Of a stretch of 63,770 nucleotides of DNA, positions 7,133 to 15,269 are shown one piece after another; positions within the stretch are counted from its first letter, which is position 1; every line of letters starts with the position of its first letter. Below the pieces are notes generated by a model. That model saw nothing but the letters and a program-made list of their open reading frames with translations, was not told where the DNA came from and did not search any database. This DNA comes from Sulfuricella sp. GTDB lineage: Bacteria > Pseudomonadota > Gammaproteobacteria > Burkholderiales > Sulfuricellaceae. The translations under genes and the position numbers were made by a program. Location: NCBI GenBank assembly GCA_028713975.1, contig JAQTNE010000015.1, positions 1 through 63,770 of the forward strand. Reading direction: 5' to 3'.

Positions 7133-9418
7133 TCATTCCTTGTTCTCCTGTTTGTCGCCCTCAATGACAGTGAGCTTTTCCCCTATCCTCACCGTCTTGT
7201 CCACTTGCAGGCTTTTGGGCAGGGCGTGGGTGATGAACAGCATGGTCACTTTGCCTTTGAGCTGGTTGATGGTGCGGGCGAAGTGTTCCGCAGTGTGCGG
7301 GTCGAGGTTGCTGGTGGATTCGTCGAAAATGAGGATTTTCGGACGTTTGAGCAGGGCGCGGGCGATGGCGAGACGCTGCTTTTGCCCGCCCGACAGGCCT
7401 ACGCCGCGTTCGCCGATTTCGGTCTGGTAGCCTTGCGGAAGTTTTTCGATGGTGTCGTGGATTTCCGCCATGCGGCTGGCCTGCACGACCTGGTCGAAGG
7501 TGGCGTGAGGGTTGGCCATCAACAGGTTGTCGTAGATCGTGCCGGAAAACAGCACGGTTTCCTGCGGCACGACACCGAAGTAGCTGCGGAGTTCGTTGGC
7601 GGAAAAATGGCGAATATCGGTGCCGTCGATCCTGATCTGCCCGTCCGCCGGGGCGTAAAAGCCCAGCAGCAGTTTGGCGAGGGTGCTCTTGCCCGAGCCG
7701 GACGGACCCATGATGACGACTGTTTCGCCAGGATTCACCTCCAGGCCGAAATCGCGGTAAAGGTAAGGCAGGTCTTCACTGTAGCGAAAACTCAACCCTT
7801 CGACTTCGATCTTGCCCTGATTGCCGCCGACACGGGTGGGAAGCAGGGAATACGGTTCGGTCGGGGCGTTCATGATGTCGCCCAGGCGCGTGACCGACAT
7901 GCTTGCCTGCTGGAACTGCTGCCACAACCCCACCATGCGCAGCATGGGCTGCGAAAGCTTGCCGGAGAACATCTGGAACGCGACCAGCATGCCGATGGTG
8001 AAGTCGGTTCCGGTCATCACGATGTAGGCGCCGACCACCAGGATCAACAGGGTCATCATCTGTTCCATGGTATTGGCCGCGACATTGTAGGTGTTGCCGA
8101 TCTGCTTCATGCGAAAGCCGGCGTGCAGATAATCGGCCAGGTAGTCGCCATATTTTTTCTTGAGCTGCGGCTCCATCTGCAGGCTCTTGACCGTTTCAAG
8201 GCCGGAGACGTATTCGGTGACAAAAGCCTGGTTGCGCGCACCCAGCAGGAATTGCTCGCTCATCCGCGCCTGGAACAGCGGCGCCATCATCAGGCTCATG
8301 CCGATGATCATGCCCAGCATCGACAGGGCGATCAGCGTCAACGTCACACTGTAGTAGAACATGATGGCAACGAAAATGAGCAGGAACGGCAGGTCGAGGA
8401 TTAGCGTGACGGCGGCACTCGCGACGAATTCGCGGATACTTTCCACGCCATGCAGCCGGGCAGAGATGACGCCAGTTGGGCGGTGCTCGAAGTAGCGCGT
8501 CGGCAATGCGAAAAGGTGTTCAAACACGGTGCTGCCCAGCACCGCGTCGACACGGTTGCCGGTATGTAATACGAGGTACTGGCGCACCCAGGTGAGCAGG
8601 GCGGAGAAGATCATGAATACCGCCAGGCCGATGGCGATGACAATCAGGGTGCTTTCGGTGCGATGCACCACGACTTTGTCGATAATAACCTGGGTAAAAA
8701 GCGGCGTGGCAAGTGCCACCAGTTGGATAATCAGGGAGGCAGTCAACACGTCGCGCCAGACCCGTTTGTGTTTGAGCAGTTCTGGCACGAACCAGCGAAA
8801 GCCGAATGTGGCCGGCCCCGATGCCGCGTCGGGGTCTTTTGTCGCCTTGGGATTGGGCTTCAATAGAAAAATTGTGCCCGCAAACCGGGAGGAAAACTCG
8901 CCCGTGCTGAGAACCTGCGGCTTGTTGGAACCGGCCATGAAGAGCGTGACCTGCTCGTCGGTGGCCTCTGAAATCAGCGCCAGAGCAAAGGCAGGCCGGT
9001 CTTCCACCGGTTTTTGTTCCGCTGCATTATCTTCCGCAACAGGAACGTCGGCACTTTCGGCGGGAGCATGAACAACCGCGAGGCATGGAAGCGGATGTTG
9101 ACCTATCTCTTCAGCAGAGCACGTTTTGTTCCGAATGCTGAACCCCAAAGCACGGGCGGCCTGAATCAGCGTTTCAAGGGTGTATGGCGGCGGAAACCGC
9201 TGAAAGAGAAGTTCCGGGTCAAAGGGGATGCGATTGAGGGCACAGAAGCTGCCGAGCGCCCAGACCCAGCTACCATGGCTGATCGGGTTGCGGAGAATGT
9301 CTCCGCTTGATATCGCCTCCCGGCGCGATCTTAATGAATGCGCGAACGAGATCAGCCGTCCGGAAAGCCACTCGTACAATACGACAAACCAAGCCGGTTT
9401 TAGCCGCTCTTCAACCAC
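7133..9418 (-). CDS. Type I secretion system permease/ATPase, HlyB type
   Basis: The 761-residue product is an inner-membrane ABC exporter. The N-terminus (about 45-190) is a C39-peptidase-like domain that lacks the catalytic Cys, as in RTX-toxin exporters; an acidic Pro/Ala/Glu-rich insert sits inside it. A six-helix membrane domain follows (about 215-500). The nucleotide-binding domain has Walker A GPSGSGKST near 569, signature LSGGQKQR near 674, Walker B ILIFDES near 695 and the H-loop TH. The GTG start is supported by AGGGGA five bases upstream. No membrane-fusion (HlyD) or TolC gene is present in the window. A perfect lux-box palindrome lies 211 bases upstream, suggesting quorum-sensing control. 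Likely cargo is the RTX-like and lipase proteins encoded downstream. Confidence 0.92.
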   Translation of the reverse strand: MVEERLKPAWFVVLYEWLSGRLISFAHSLRSRREAISSGDILRNPISHGSWVWALGSFCALNRIPFDPELLFQRFPPPYTLETLIQAARALGFSIRNKTCSAEEIGQHPLPCLAVVHAPAESADVPVAEDNAAEQKPVEDRPAFALALISEATDEQVTLFMAGSNKPQVLSTGEFSSRFAGTIFLLKPNPKATKDPDAASGPATFGFRWFVPELLKHKRVWRDVLTASLIIQLVALATPLFTQVIIDKVVVHRTESTLIVIAIGLAVFMIFSALLTWVRQYLVLHTGNRVDAVLGSTVFEHLFALPTRYFEHRPTGVISARLHGVESIREFVASAAVTLILDLPFLLIFVAIMFYYSVTLTLIALSMLGMIIGMSLMMAPLFQARMSEQFLLGARNQAFVTEYVSGLETVKSLQMEPQLKKKYGDYLADYLHAGFRMKQIGNTYNVAANTMEQMMTLLILVVGAYIVMTGTDFTIGMLVAFQMFSGKLSQPMLRMVGLWQQFQQASMSVTRLGDIMNAPTEPYSLLPTRVGGNQGKIEVEGLSFRYSEDLPYLYRDFGLEVNPGETVVIMGPSGSGKSTLAKLLLGFYAPADGQIRIDGTDIRHFSANELRSYFGVVPQETVLFSGTIYDNLLMANPHATFDQVVQASRMAEIHDTIEKLPQGYQTEIGERGVGLSGGQKQRLAIARALLKRPKILIFDESTSNLDPHTAEHFARTINQLKGKVTMLFITHALPKSLQVDKTVRIGEKLTVIEGDKQENKE

Positions 9419-9628
9419 AGATTCCCCTGAGTTTTGTTTTTTATTGGTTTTTTTACTTTTCTTCGTAGAACGTAATATCGATCAGTCAGCCTCCGTTATA
9501 TATGCGTTTGGCTGCCGCGCTACGGATCAGGGCTGCCTTTCACGATCTCATCAATCATTCCCGCTCACATTGACCGATCCGCCCTACATTTAGAATTAAG
9601 CAGCCTACACTTCTTTTCCATTCTGACT

Positions 9629-9648
9629 ACCTGTCAGAACTGACAGGT
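9629..9648 (-). promoter_or_regulatory. lux box (LuxR-type operator) before the type I secretion gene
   Basis: The 20-base sequence ACCTGTCAGAACTGACAGGT is a perfect palindrome with nine-base arms and a two-base centre, and matches the lux/las-box form (ACCTGN..NCAGGT). It lies between the stop of the luxI-linked gene and the start of the exporter gene. About 21 bases further on the minus strand is a weak -10 candidate, TAGGCT, at the spacing expected for LuxR activation. The cognate regulator is encoded 1.2 kb away. Confidence 0.75.
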
Positions 9649-9660
9649 ATGCTTATTGAA

Positions 9661-10080
9661 TCAGTCCCGTAGCGATTCAGTTGGGGGAGCATAATCGTCT
9701 GAATCATCTTGAAATATCAGCGTATATATTGGCTTGTCACCACGTCTGCCAACAGGCACTCTTCCCGGTTCCTTGATTGCAGCGAGGCGCCCACACTGCA
9801 ATTTCAGGCCATCTGCGAAATTGTTCCGAAGCACACAAGGGGGGCTCTCGTCGCCGGGCATAAACGCAAAGACCTCCGTACCTCGCATTCGATTCAACAG
9901 TTTTTGAAACTTCCTGCGGTCGTCACTCAAAAGCTCGATGTCCAGCAGGAAACCGTCACAAGAGACCGACCTGCCACTCAGAATCTCCACCGGCGTAAAG
10001 TGAAGTAGCGTATGTGACAACAACAACGCCTTGTAGAATTTGTGCCGTTCGTTCGAAGTTGAAACAATGCCGATTATCAT
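9661..10080 (-). CDS. Unknown protein translationally coupled to luxI
   Basis: The product has 139 residues and no signal peptide or membrane segment. The start MIIGIVSTSNERHKFYKALL and a later DGFLLDIELL give a faint alpha/beta, receiver-like impression. The C-terminal half has strands around CVLRNNFADGLKLQCG and a Gly/Arg-rich PVGRRGDKPIYTLIFQDD ending. I do not recognise a family. Its ATG overlaps the luxI stop by four bases, so it is almost certainly made together with the synthase. A modulatory role in quorum sensing is a positional inference only. Confidence 0.75.
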   Translation of the reverse strand: MIIGIVSTSNERHKFYKALLLSHTLLHFTPVEILSGRSVSCDGFLLDIELLSDDRRKFQKLLNRMRGTEVFAFMPGDESPPCVLRNNFADGLKLQCGRLAAIKEPGRVPVGRRGDKPIYTLIFQDDSDDYAPPTESLRD

Positions 10081-10703
10081 GCGGCTTCCTTGTGCAAGGC
10101 TTTGGGCAGGGCGAACGAATCATTCCTGATGTCTGTGCATGTGGCGTTAATTGTCTGTTCATTGATGTGCATCCAGAGTGCGACGCTCTTTTCAATACCG
10201 ATCTGCTGCGGCTCGCTGAATCGTTCGCAATTCACGCCCATGCGGCGCAGCATTCGCTCGAACGCTACCGTGGTGACGAAAACGTAATGCCTAATGCCTT
10301 GGGCCAAGGCATAGCGAACGATTTCGCCGATCATGCCCGCCGGCAGGAAGGAAAAACCGAAACCGCCTCGTGCGTCCTTGTCCACGGCAAAGCGGCTGAT
10401 CTCCCAGATGTCTGGAGCAACCGGGCTGAATTGTTCGCCAAGCAATACCGGAAAGGTGTCCTTGAGCATATAGGGTCCCGTGGTGGGTAACAGTCGGCAG
10501 CAGCCAATTATGTCGCTATCATCATCCCGCACCATGACGAATACCGGGTTGTAGTTGTCGTACTCGTCACGCTCCTGCTCGCCGAAAGTCGGGATGTCCC
10601 ACTGCAAACGCTCGCGAAAGACGCGGAATCGCAGGCGATGCATTTCCCTGATATCTCGTGGATGAAAAGTTCCCTGCTGGGTGTGTCCAATCAGAATATG
10701 CAT
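10077..10703 (-). CDS. luxI: LuxI-family acyl-homoserine-lactone synthase
   Basis: The 208-residue product makes an acyl-homoserine lactone from S-adenosylmethionine and an acyl carrier. The family's invariant positions are present: R25, F29, W35, D46, D49, R70 (in CCRLLPT), F84, E101 and R104 (in WEISRFAV). Length is typical. An AAGGAG ribosome site precedes the ATG. A lux-box-like palindrome lies 62 bases upstream, suggesting positive feedback by the neighbouring LuxR. Downstream it overlaps an unknown 139-residue gene. The acyl chain cannot be predicted from sequence. Confidence 0.95.
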   Translation of the reverse strand: MHILIGHTQQGTFHPRDIREMHRLRFRVFRERLQWDIPTFGEQERDEYDNYNPVFVMVRDDDSDIIGCCRLLPTTGPYMLKDTFPVLLGEQFSPVAPDIWEISRFAVDKDARGGFGFSFLPAGMIGEIVRYALAQGIRHYVFVTTVAFERMLRRMGVNCERFSEPQQIGIEKSVALWMHINEQTINATCTDIRNDSFALPKALHKEAA

Positions 10704-10764
10704 AGTGATCTCCTTGGGAAGAGGTGAAGATCACTAATAAAACTGCTTTTAGGGTTTGTTAACT

Positions 10765-10784
10765 AGCTGGCAAAACTGACAGGC
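10765..10784 (-). promoter_or_regulatory. lux box before luxI
   Basis: AGCTGGCAAAACTGACAGGC matches the perfect box at 9629-9648 in 16 of 20 positions and sits 62 bases before the luxI start, the usual place for a LuxR-activated promoter. The half-site nearer luxR is the better conserved. Confidence 0.6.
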
Positions 10785-10858
10785 TGTCATGTAACAATCT
10801 GTTTTTACTTAACATGCAGGGGACAAATCTACATTTTGGAAAGGTGCATTGGAATACT

Positions 10859-11638
10859 TCAAGGATGGACAAGCTGTAACTTGACGGCACGCGCTATGAC
10901 CTGGCTTTTGTTGTGTACGCCAAGTTTTATTTTGAGGTTGTTGAGGTGGAAACGTATCGTTCTTTCGCTCAGATTGAGAATGTGGGCAATTTCCCAAGCC
11001 GTTTTTCCGCTCACCCACCAGGCAAGACACTCAACTTCTCTTGGGGTGAGTTGGGGCGGGGCAACCTGGATAAGCTCTGGAGTATAGACAAGCCGGTGAA
11101 TTGCTTCATGCAGGTAACCGGACAAAACATACATCATGCCGGCCGTATGCACTTGATGAGCTAATGCATCACTCCCCCGTTCAGGATTGGCGACACTTAA
11201 CAATGCTACGTCTCCATGAGTTCCGCGAACCGGAACGCTCAATCCGTTGGTGAGGCCGCAGCCTTGAGCTTCCTCCCAGAACGCCTGACGATCCGGCGTA
11301 TCGAAAAGCTCGTTGTCCCAAATGAGCGGCCTGGTTGTATTTTGAAAAAAACAATGCTCGACGACAGGGTCAATCTCGACATAGCAGGCGGATTGATAAG
11401 TCTGCATCCATTGTTCCGGGTAGCCGCTGAAAATATATTGCAGCGTTTCTCCGCTCTTGGTATGAATCCGCGCACCGTAGAGGTAGTGCTGAAATCCGAT
11501 ATGCCGGGTGATTTTCCGCATTTCCCGCGCCAGTTCGGTGAGACTGGAGGCGTTCAGGATGGATTCAAAATGAAGCAGCGACGTATAGCTTCTCGAGTCT
11601 TCCGCCGCGCTTGCGGCGGAAAACAGCAATTCTCGCAT
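10859..11638 (-). CDS. luxR: LuxR-family acyl-homoserine-lactone receptor and transcription regulator
   Basis: The 259-residue product has an N-terminal autoinducer-binding domain with the ligand-pocket residues W77, Y81, D90, P91, W107 and G132 in TraR/LuxR-like order. The C-terminal LuxR helix-turn-helix (about 195-255) runs LTPREVECLAWWVSGKTAWEIA, then LSERTIRFHLNNLKIKLG. All key ligand residues are present, so this is a true receptor rather than a solo with an altered pocket. A GTG directly before the ATG (11641) is an alternative start. It is in tandem with luxI, and both lux boxes in this island are likely targets. Confidence 0.93.
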   Translation of the reverse strand: MRELLFSAASAAEDSRSYTSLLHFESILNASSLTELAREMRKITRHIGFQHYLYGARIHTKSGETLQYIFSGYPEQWMQTYQSACYVEIDPVVEHCFFQNTTRPLIWDNELFDTPDRQAFWEEAQGCGLTNGLSVPVRGTHGDVALLSVANPERGSDALAHQVHTAGMMYVLSGYLHEAIHRLVYTPELIQVAPPQLTPREVECLAWWVSGKTAWEIAHILNLSERTIRFHLNNLKIKLGVHNKSQVIARAVKLQLVHP

Positions 11639-11705
11639 CACTCACGCCTCTTTAGAATTCGACTGTACATTTTACGACGATGTTATATTTTTTTATGAAA
11701 ATAAT

Positions 11706-11730
11706 GCTACACAACAAATTGATTTGTAGC
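11706..11730. promoter_or_regulatory. Inverted repeat in the AT-rich luxR upstream region
   Basis: Arms GCTACA and TGTAGC, with an inner ACAAAT/ATTTGT pair, lie about 70 bases before luxR in a strongly AT-rich stretch (11642-11790). It may be an operator for an unknown regulator of luxR. It does not resemble a lux box. Confidence 0.3.
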
Positions 11731-11799
11731 AATATTTTACAATGTAATATTAATTTATCGTAATTCTTACGAATACTTAAGCTGACGAGCAGATTACAG

Positions 11800-11832
11800 A
11801 AAACACCCCGCCGAAATCGACTGGGTGTTTTT
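11800..11832 (-). terminator. Rho-independent terminator after glgP
   Basis: Nine-base arms AAAACACCC and GGGTGTTTT enclose a 14-base loop, with T on both sides. It lies about 90 bases after the glgP stop and may also work on the other strand. Confidence 0.6.
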
Positions 11833-11918
11833 GAAGGCATGTTCAGACGGGTTTGAAACGTGTGGCAATGATTAGTTGATTTTAGGGGTAATTCAGCGTC
11901 TGGTAACCTTGCACCAAT

Positions 11919-14477
11919 TCAAAGCCACGCCATCAACCCCATTTCAAGCGGATGGGTCAGCAGTTCCCGCCAGGGATAAGCACGGATTTTGTAATCCAGC
12001 CGGCCACATAATTCGGGAGACAGGTCGAGGGCGAACAGATGCTCGCCGGTCGCCGCGATGACGCTCTGGAAAACGAACCTGAAGTGCAGAAAATCCCTCG
12101 CGTCCTTGTGGGCCGGGCGCCGCATCATCATCTCGACCACCACGTCATCCGGCGCCAGGCCGCCCAATTTCAGGGCGACTTCGAGGCGCACCTGGTCGCC
12201 GAACTGGATATGTTTTTTCGGTGTATCCAGGCGGCGGATTTCGACGCCTTGCCAGGCTCCGCGGATTCTGGCTTTCCAGGCCGAAATATCCTTCGCATTT
12301 TCATGGCCGTTGCGGGCATACAGCTCTCCTTGGCGGCTGGCAGGCAGGTAGAAATTGCCCGCGTATTCGCCCACCATCCGGCTGGAATTGAAACGCGGTA
12401 ACAGGCTGGCGATGGAAGCCTTGGAACGCTTGACCCACTCCACCGAGTAGCCCAGCTTGCCGCGGTCGTAGTATTGGGGAACGACCCGGTCCTGCAGAAT
12501 CTCGTACAGGGACTGGCTGTCTTCCTTGTTGCGGCGAAAGTCGTCCATGTAGGCGGGTGCCGGCTTGATCGCCCAGCCGTTGGTGCCATCGTAGCCTTCG
12601 CCCCACCAGCCGTCGAGCACCGAGAGGTTGATCGCGCCATTGATGCCGGCCTTCATGCCGGAGGTGCCGCTCGCTTCGAGCGGGTACACCGGGTTGTTGA
12701 GCCACACGTCCACGCCCGCCACCATCCGGCGCGCCAGCCCCATGTCATAGCCTTCCACCACCAGCACCTTGCTCTCGAATTCCGGCAAGTGGGAGATGTG
12801 GTGAATCTGCCGGATCAGATCCTGGCCGGGATGGTCGGCAGGGTGCGCCTTGCCGGCAAAGATGAACAGCACCGGACGGTCGGTCTCGGAAATAATCTGG
12901 CTCAGCCAGGAGGGGTCCTCGAACAGCAATGCAGCGCGCTTATAGGTGGCGAAGCGGCGAGCAAAGCCGATGGTGAGGACGTTCGGATTAAGGTAGTCGA
13001 CATGCTTCAGCAGCCGGTCGAGGTGGGCCTCAGAGCCGTGGTTGCGGAAGTGCTGCTGGCTGATGCGAAAACGCACCAGTTGGAGCATTTGCGACTTGAG
13101 CGACTGGCGCACGCTCCAGAATACATGGTCGGGAATCTCGTTGATGCGCGACCAGTAGCTTTGGTCGGAAAGGCGGTGGCGCCATTCGTAGCCGAATACA
13201 TTGTCGAACAGGTCGATCCATTCCTGCGCCAGAAAGGTAGGCACGTGCACGCCATTGGTGACGTAGCTCATCGGATTTTCTTCGGGGGTCACCTGCGGCC
13301 AGTGGCTGGCGCAGATGCGCGATGACACTTCGCCATGAATGCGGCTGACGCCGTTATGGAAGCGGGAGCCGTGCAGAGCCAGCGCCGTCATGTTGAAATC
13401 CGGCCCGTCCGGCGCGCGCCCCAAGGCAAGGAAAGTATCCCGGCTGATTTTCAGTTCCTGGCACATCTGCTCGAAATAATCGAAAGCCATATTTTCGGCA
13501 AAATGATCGTGCCCCGCCGGCACCGGGGTATGGGTGGTGAATACGGTGTTGCTGGCAGCCGCCTCCAGCGCGCTGGCGAAATCCAGCCCTTCGGCAATCA
13601 GGCAGCGGGCGCGCTCCAGTACCAGGAATGCGGCATGGCCCTCGTTGATGTGCCACACCGTGGGCTTCAGCCCCAAGGCCTTGAGGGCGCGCACGCCGCC
13701 GACGCCGAGAATGATCTCCTGTTTGATGCGCAGGCCGCTGTCGCCGCCGTAAAGCTGGTGGGCGATGTCGCGGTCTTCGGGGGTGTTTTCCTCGAGATCG
13801 GTATCGAGCAGATAAAGGGTGATATGGCCGACGCGGGCCTGCCACACCTGAACCACCACCTGCCGCCCCGGCATCTCAACGGCGACACGCATCTCTTTGC
13901 CGTCATCTCCCAGGGCGGGAGCGATCGGCAGATCCTCGAAATCCGAATCGCTATAGGTGGCGATCTGGTTGCCTTCGCCATCAATCATCTGGGAAAAATA
14001 ACCCTGGCGGTAAAGCAGGCCCACCGCGACGAAAGGCAGGCGCAGGTCGCTCGCCGACTTGCAGTGGTCGCCAGCAAGAATGCCGAGGCCGCCGGAATAG
14101 ATCGGGAAACTTTCGTGGAAACCGAATTCGGCGCAGAAGTAGGCGACCAGTTCGCCTTCCTTGAACTGCTCGTGCCCGAAGTTTCGCCGCAACGGCTCGT
14201 TGTGGTAGGTATCGTAGGCCGACAGCACGCGGTTGACAGTGGCCAGAAATACCTGATCCTCCGCCGCATCCACCAGCCGCTTCTCGTCCACCCGGCGCAG
14301 AAACACCTTGGGGTTATGCCCGACCGCGTCCCACAGGCCGGGATGAAGACGTGCAAACAGCGTCCGTGTCGGCTTGTCCCAACCGTACCAGAGATTGTTG
14401 GCCAGTTCCTCCAGGCGCAGCAGCTTGCGCGGGATTTTCGGGTTGACTTCGAGAACGAAAGTGGTGCCCTGCTTCAT
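11919..14477 (-). CDS. glgP: Alpha-glucan (glycogen/maltodextrin) phosphorylase
   Basis: The 852-residue product releases glucose-1-phosphate from alpha-1,4-glucans in the cytoplasm. It belongs to the short bacterial/archaeal branch of GT35 phosphorylases with an extra N-terminal domain (NNLWYGWDKPTR). Visible family motifs are EFGFHESFPIYSGGLGILAGD, WHINEGHAAF, TTHTPVPAGHD and the pyridoxal-phosphate segment EASGTSGMKAGINGA with its Lys. The C-terminal extension of about 100 residues is beta-rich. No other glycogen genes are adjacent. A long hairpin repeat starts 34 bases upstream of the start. Confidence 0.95.
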   Translation of the reverse strand: MKQGTTFVLEVNPKIPRKLLRLEELANNLWYGWDKPTRTLFARLHPGLWDAVGHNPKVFLRRVDEKRLVDAAEDQVFLATVNRVLSAYDTYHNEPLRRNFGHEQFKEGELVAYFCAEFGFHESFPIYSGGLGILAGDHCKSASDLRLPFVAVGLLYRQGYFSQMIDGEGNQIATYSDSDFEDLPIAPALGDDGKEMRVAVEMPGRQVVVQVWQARVGHITLYLLDTDLEENTPEDRDIAHQLYGGDSGLRIKQEIILGVGGVRALKALGLKPTVWHINEGHAAFLVLERARCLIAEGLDFASALEAAASNTVFTTHTPVPAGHDHFAENMAFDYFEQMCQELKISRDTFLALGRAPDGPDFNMTALALHGSRFHNGVSRIHGEVSSRICASHWPQVTPEENPMSYVTNGVHVPTFLAQEWIDLFDNVFGYEWRHRLSDQSYWSRINEIPDHVFWSVRQSLKSQMLQLVRFRISQQHFRNHGSEAHLDRLLKHVDYLNPNVLTIGFARRFATYKRAALLFEDPSWLSQIISETDRPVLFIFAGKAHPADHPGQDLIRQIHHISHLPEFESKVLVVEGYDMGLARRMVAGVDVWLNNPVYPLEASGTSGMKAGINGAINLSVLDGWWGEGYDGTNGWAIKPAPAYMDDFRRNKEDSQSLYEILQDRVVPQYYDRGKLGYSVEWVKRSKASIASLLPRFNSSRMVGEYAGNFYLPASRQGELYARNGHENAKDISAWKARIRGAWQGVEIRRLDTPKKHIQFGDQVRLEVALKLGGLAPDDVVVEMMMRRPAHKDARDFLHFRFVFQSVIAATGEHLFALDLSPELCGRLDYKIRAYPWRELLTHPLEMGLMAWL

Positions 14478-14510
14478 GGCGATTCCTTGAAAATCCTAAA
14501 AACAGCAATT

Positions 14511-14642
14511 AACCGCAGAGGACGCGGAGGACGCAGAGGACGCAGAGGAAAAACGAGGCAATATTACTTAATATCGGACTACCTTCTTTATTAAGCGTGC
14601 AAGCCTTTGAATTCCTCCGCGTCCTCAGCGTCCTCAGCGGTT
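14511..14642. repeat. Long hairpin repeat, copy 1 (GAGGACGC type)
   Basis: The left arm (14511-14550) is built from tandem GAGGACGC-like units after AACCGC. The right arm (14611-14642) is its near-perfect complement ending GCGGTT. About 60 AT-richer bases separate the arms. It lies between glgP and orn. Related copies are at 20339-20466 and 47471-47589, with a variant at 61572-61709. Confidence 0.85.
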
Positions 14643-14659
14643 CAAGAGCATTTCACAGA

Positions 14660-15208
14660 TCAATCCAGCTTGAGGAAATTCTCCCGGTAATGCTTGAGTT
14701 CGGCGATGGACTCATACACATCGGCCAGCGCCGTGTGATTGTTCTCTTTCTTGAAGCTGCCGTAAACCTGCGGCTTCCAGCGCTTGGCCAACTCCTTCAG
14801 GGTGCTCACGTCGAGGTTGCGATAATGAAAATAATCCTCGAGTTTGGGCATGTAGTTCGCCATGAAACGCCGATCCTGGCAGATCGAATTACCGCACATC
14901 GGCGATTTCTTCGGCGGGATGTTTTCCTTCAGGAAATCGAGCAATTGCGCCTCGACGGCGGCATCGTCCAGCTTTGACGCCTTGACCTTGTCGATCAGGC
15001 CGGATTTGCCGTGCGTCGCCTTGTTCCAGTCATCCATGCCGTTCAGCACCTCGTCGGACTGGTGCACCACCAGCACCGGCGCCTCGGCAACGGTCTCAAG
15101 GTTTGAGTCGGTGATGACCAGAGCGATCTCGATGATCCGGTCGCGCTCCGGGAACAACCCGGTCATTTCCATGTCCAGCCAGATGAGGCGATTACTGTCT
15201 TGTGCCAT
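14660..15208 (-). CDS. orn: Oligoribonuclease
   Basis: The 182-residue product is a DEDDh 3'-5' exonuclease that degrades short RNAs and pGpG. It begins [11 protein letters not shown] (first Asp-Glu pair), has [10 protein letters not shown] in the middle and [14 protein letters not shown] (His and Asp) at the end. Length is standard. It is divergent from the M48 peptidase gene, as in many betaproteobacteria. Because Orn clears the product of cyclic-di-GMP breakdown, it is functionally linked to the GGDEF/EAL protein 1.5 kb away. Confidence 0.97.
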   Translation of the reverse strand: MAQDSNRLIWLDMEMTGLFPERDRIIEIALVITDSNLETVAEAPVLVVHQSDEVLNGMDDWNKATHGKSGLIDKVKASKLDDAAVEAQLLDFLKENIPPKKSPMCGNSICQDRRFMANYMPKLEDYFHYRNLDVSTLKELAKRWKPQVYGSFKKENNHTALADVYESIAELKHYRENFLKLD

Positions 15209-15269
15209 AATATGAACCCGAATGATCTAAATAGTCAGGTCATTTTAGACCGAAACCACCGCCAACTCC

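Noticed and set aside
6911..8404. Plus-strand frame of about 497 codons opposite the exporter gene
   Set aside because: Antisense to the ABC domain, His/Gln/Val-rich translation with no motif.
14511..14550. CRISPR array
   Set aside because: The tandem units are 9 bases without spacers and form one arm of a hairpin.
13335..14594. Long plus-strand frame of about 419 codons opposite glgP
   Set aside because: It lies antisense to a clear phosphorylase gene, has low-complexity composition and no domain; it is a shadow of GC-rich codon use.
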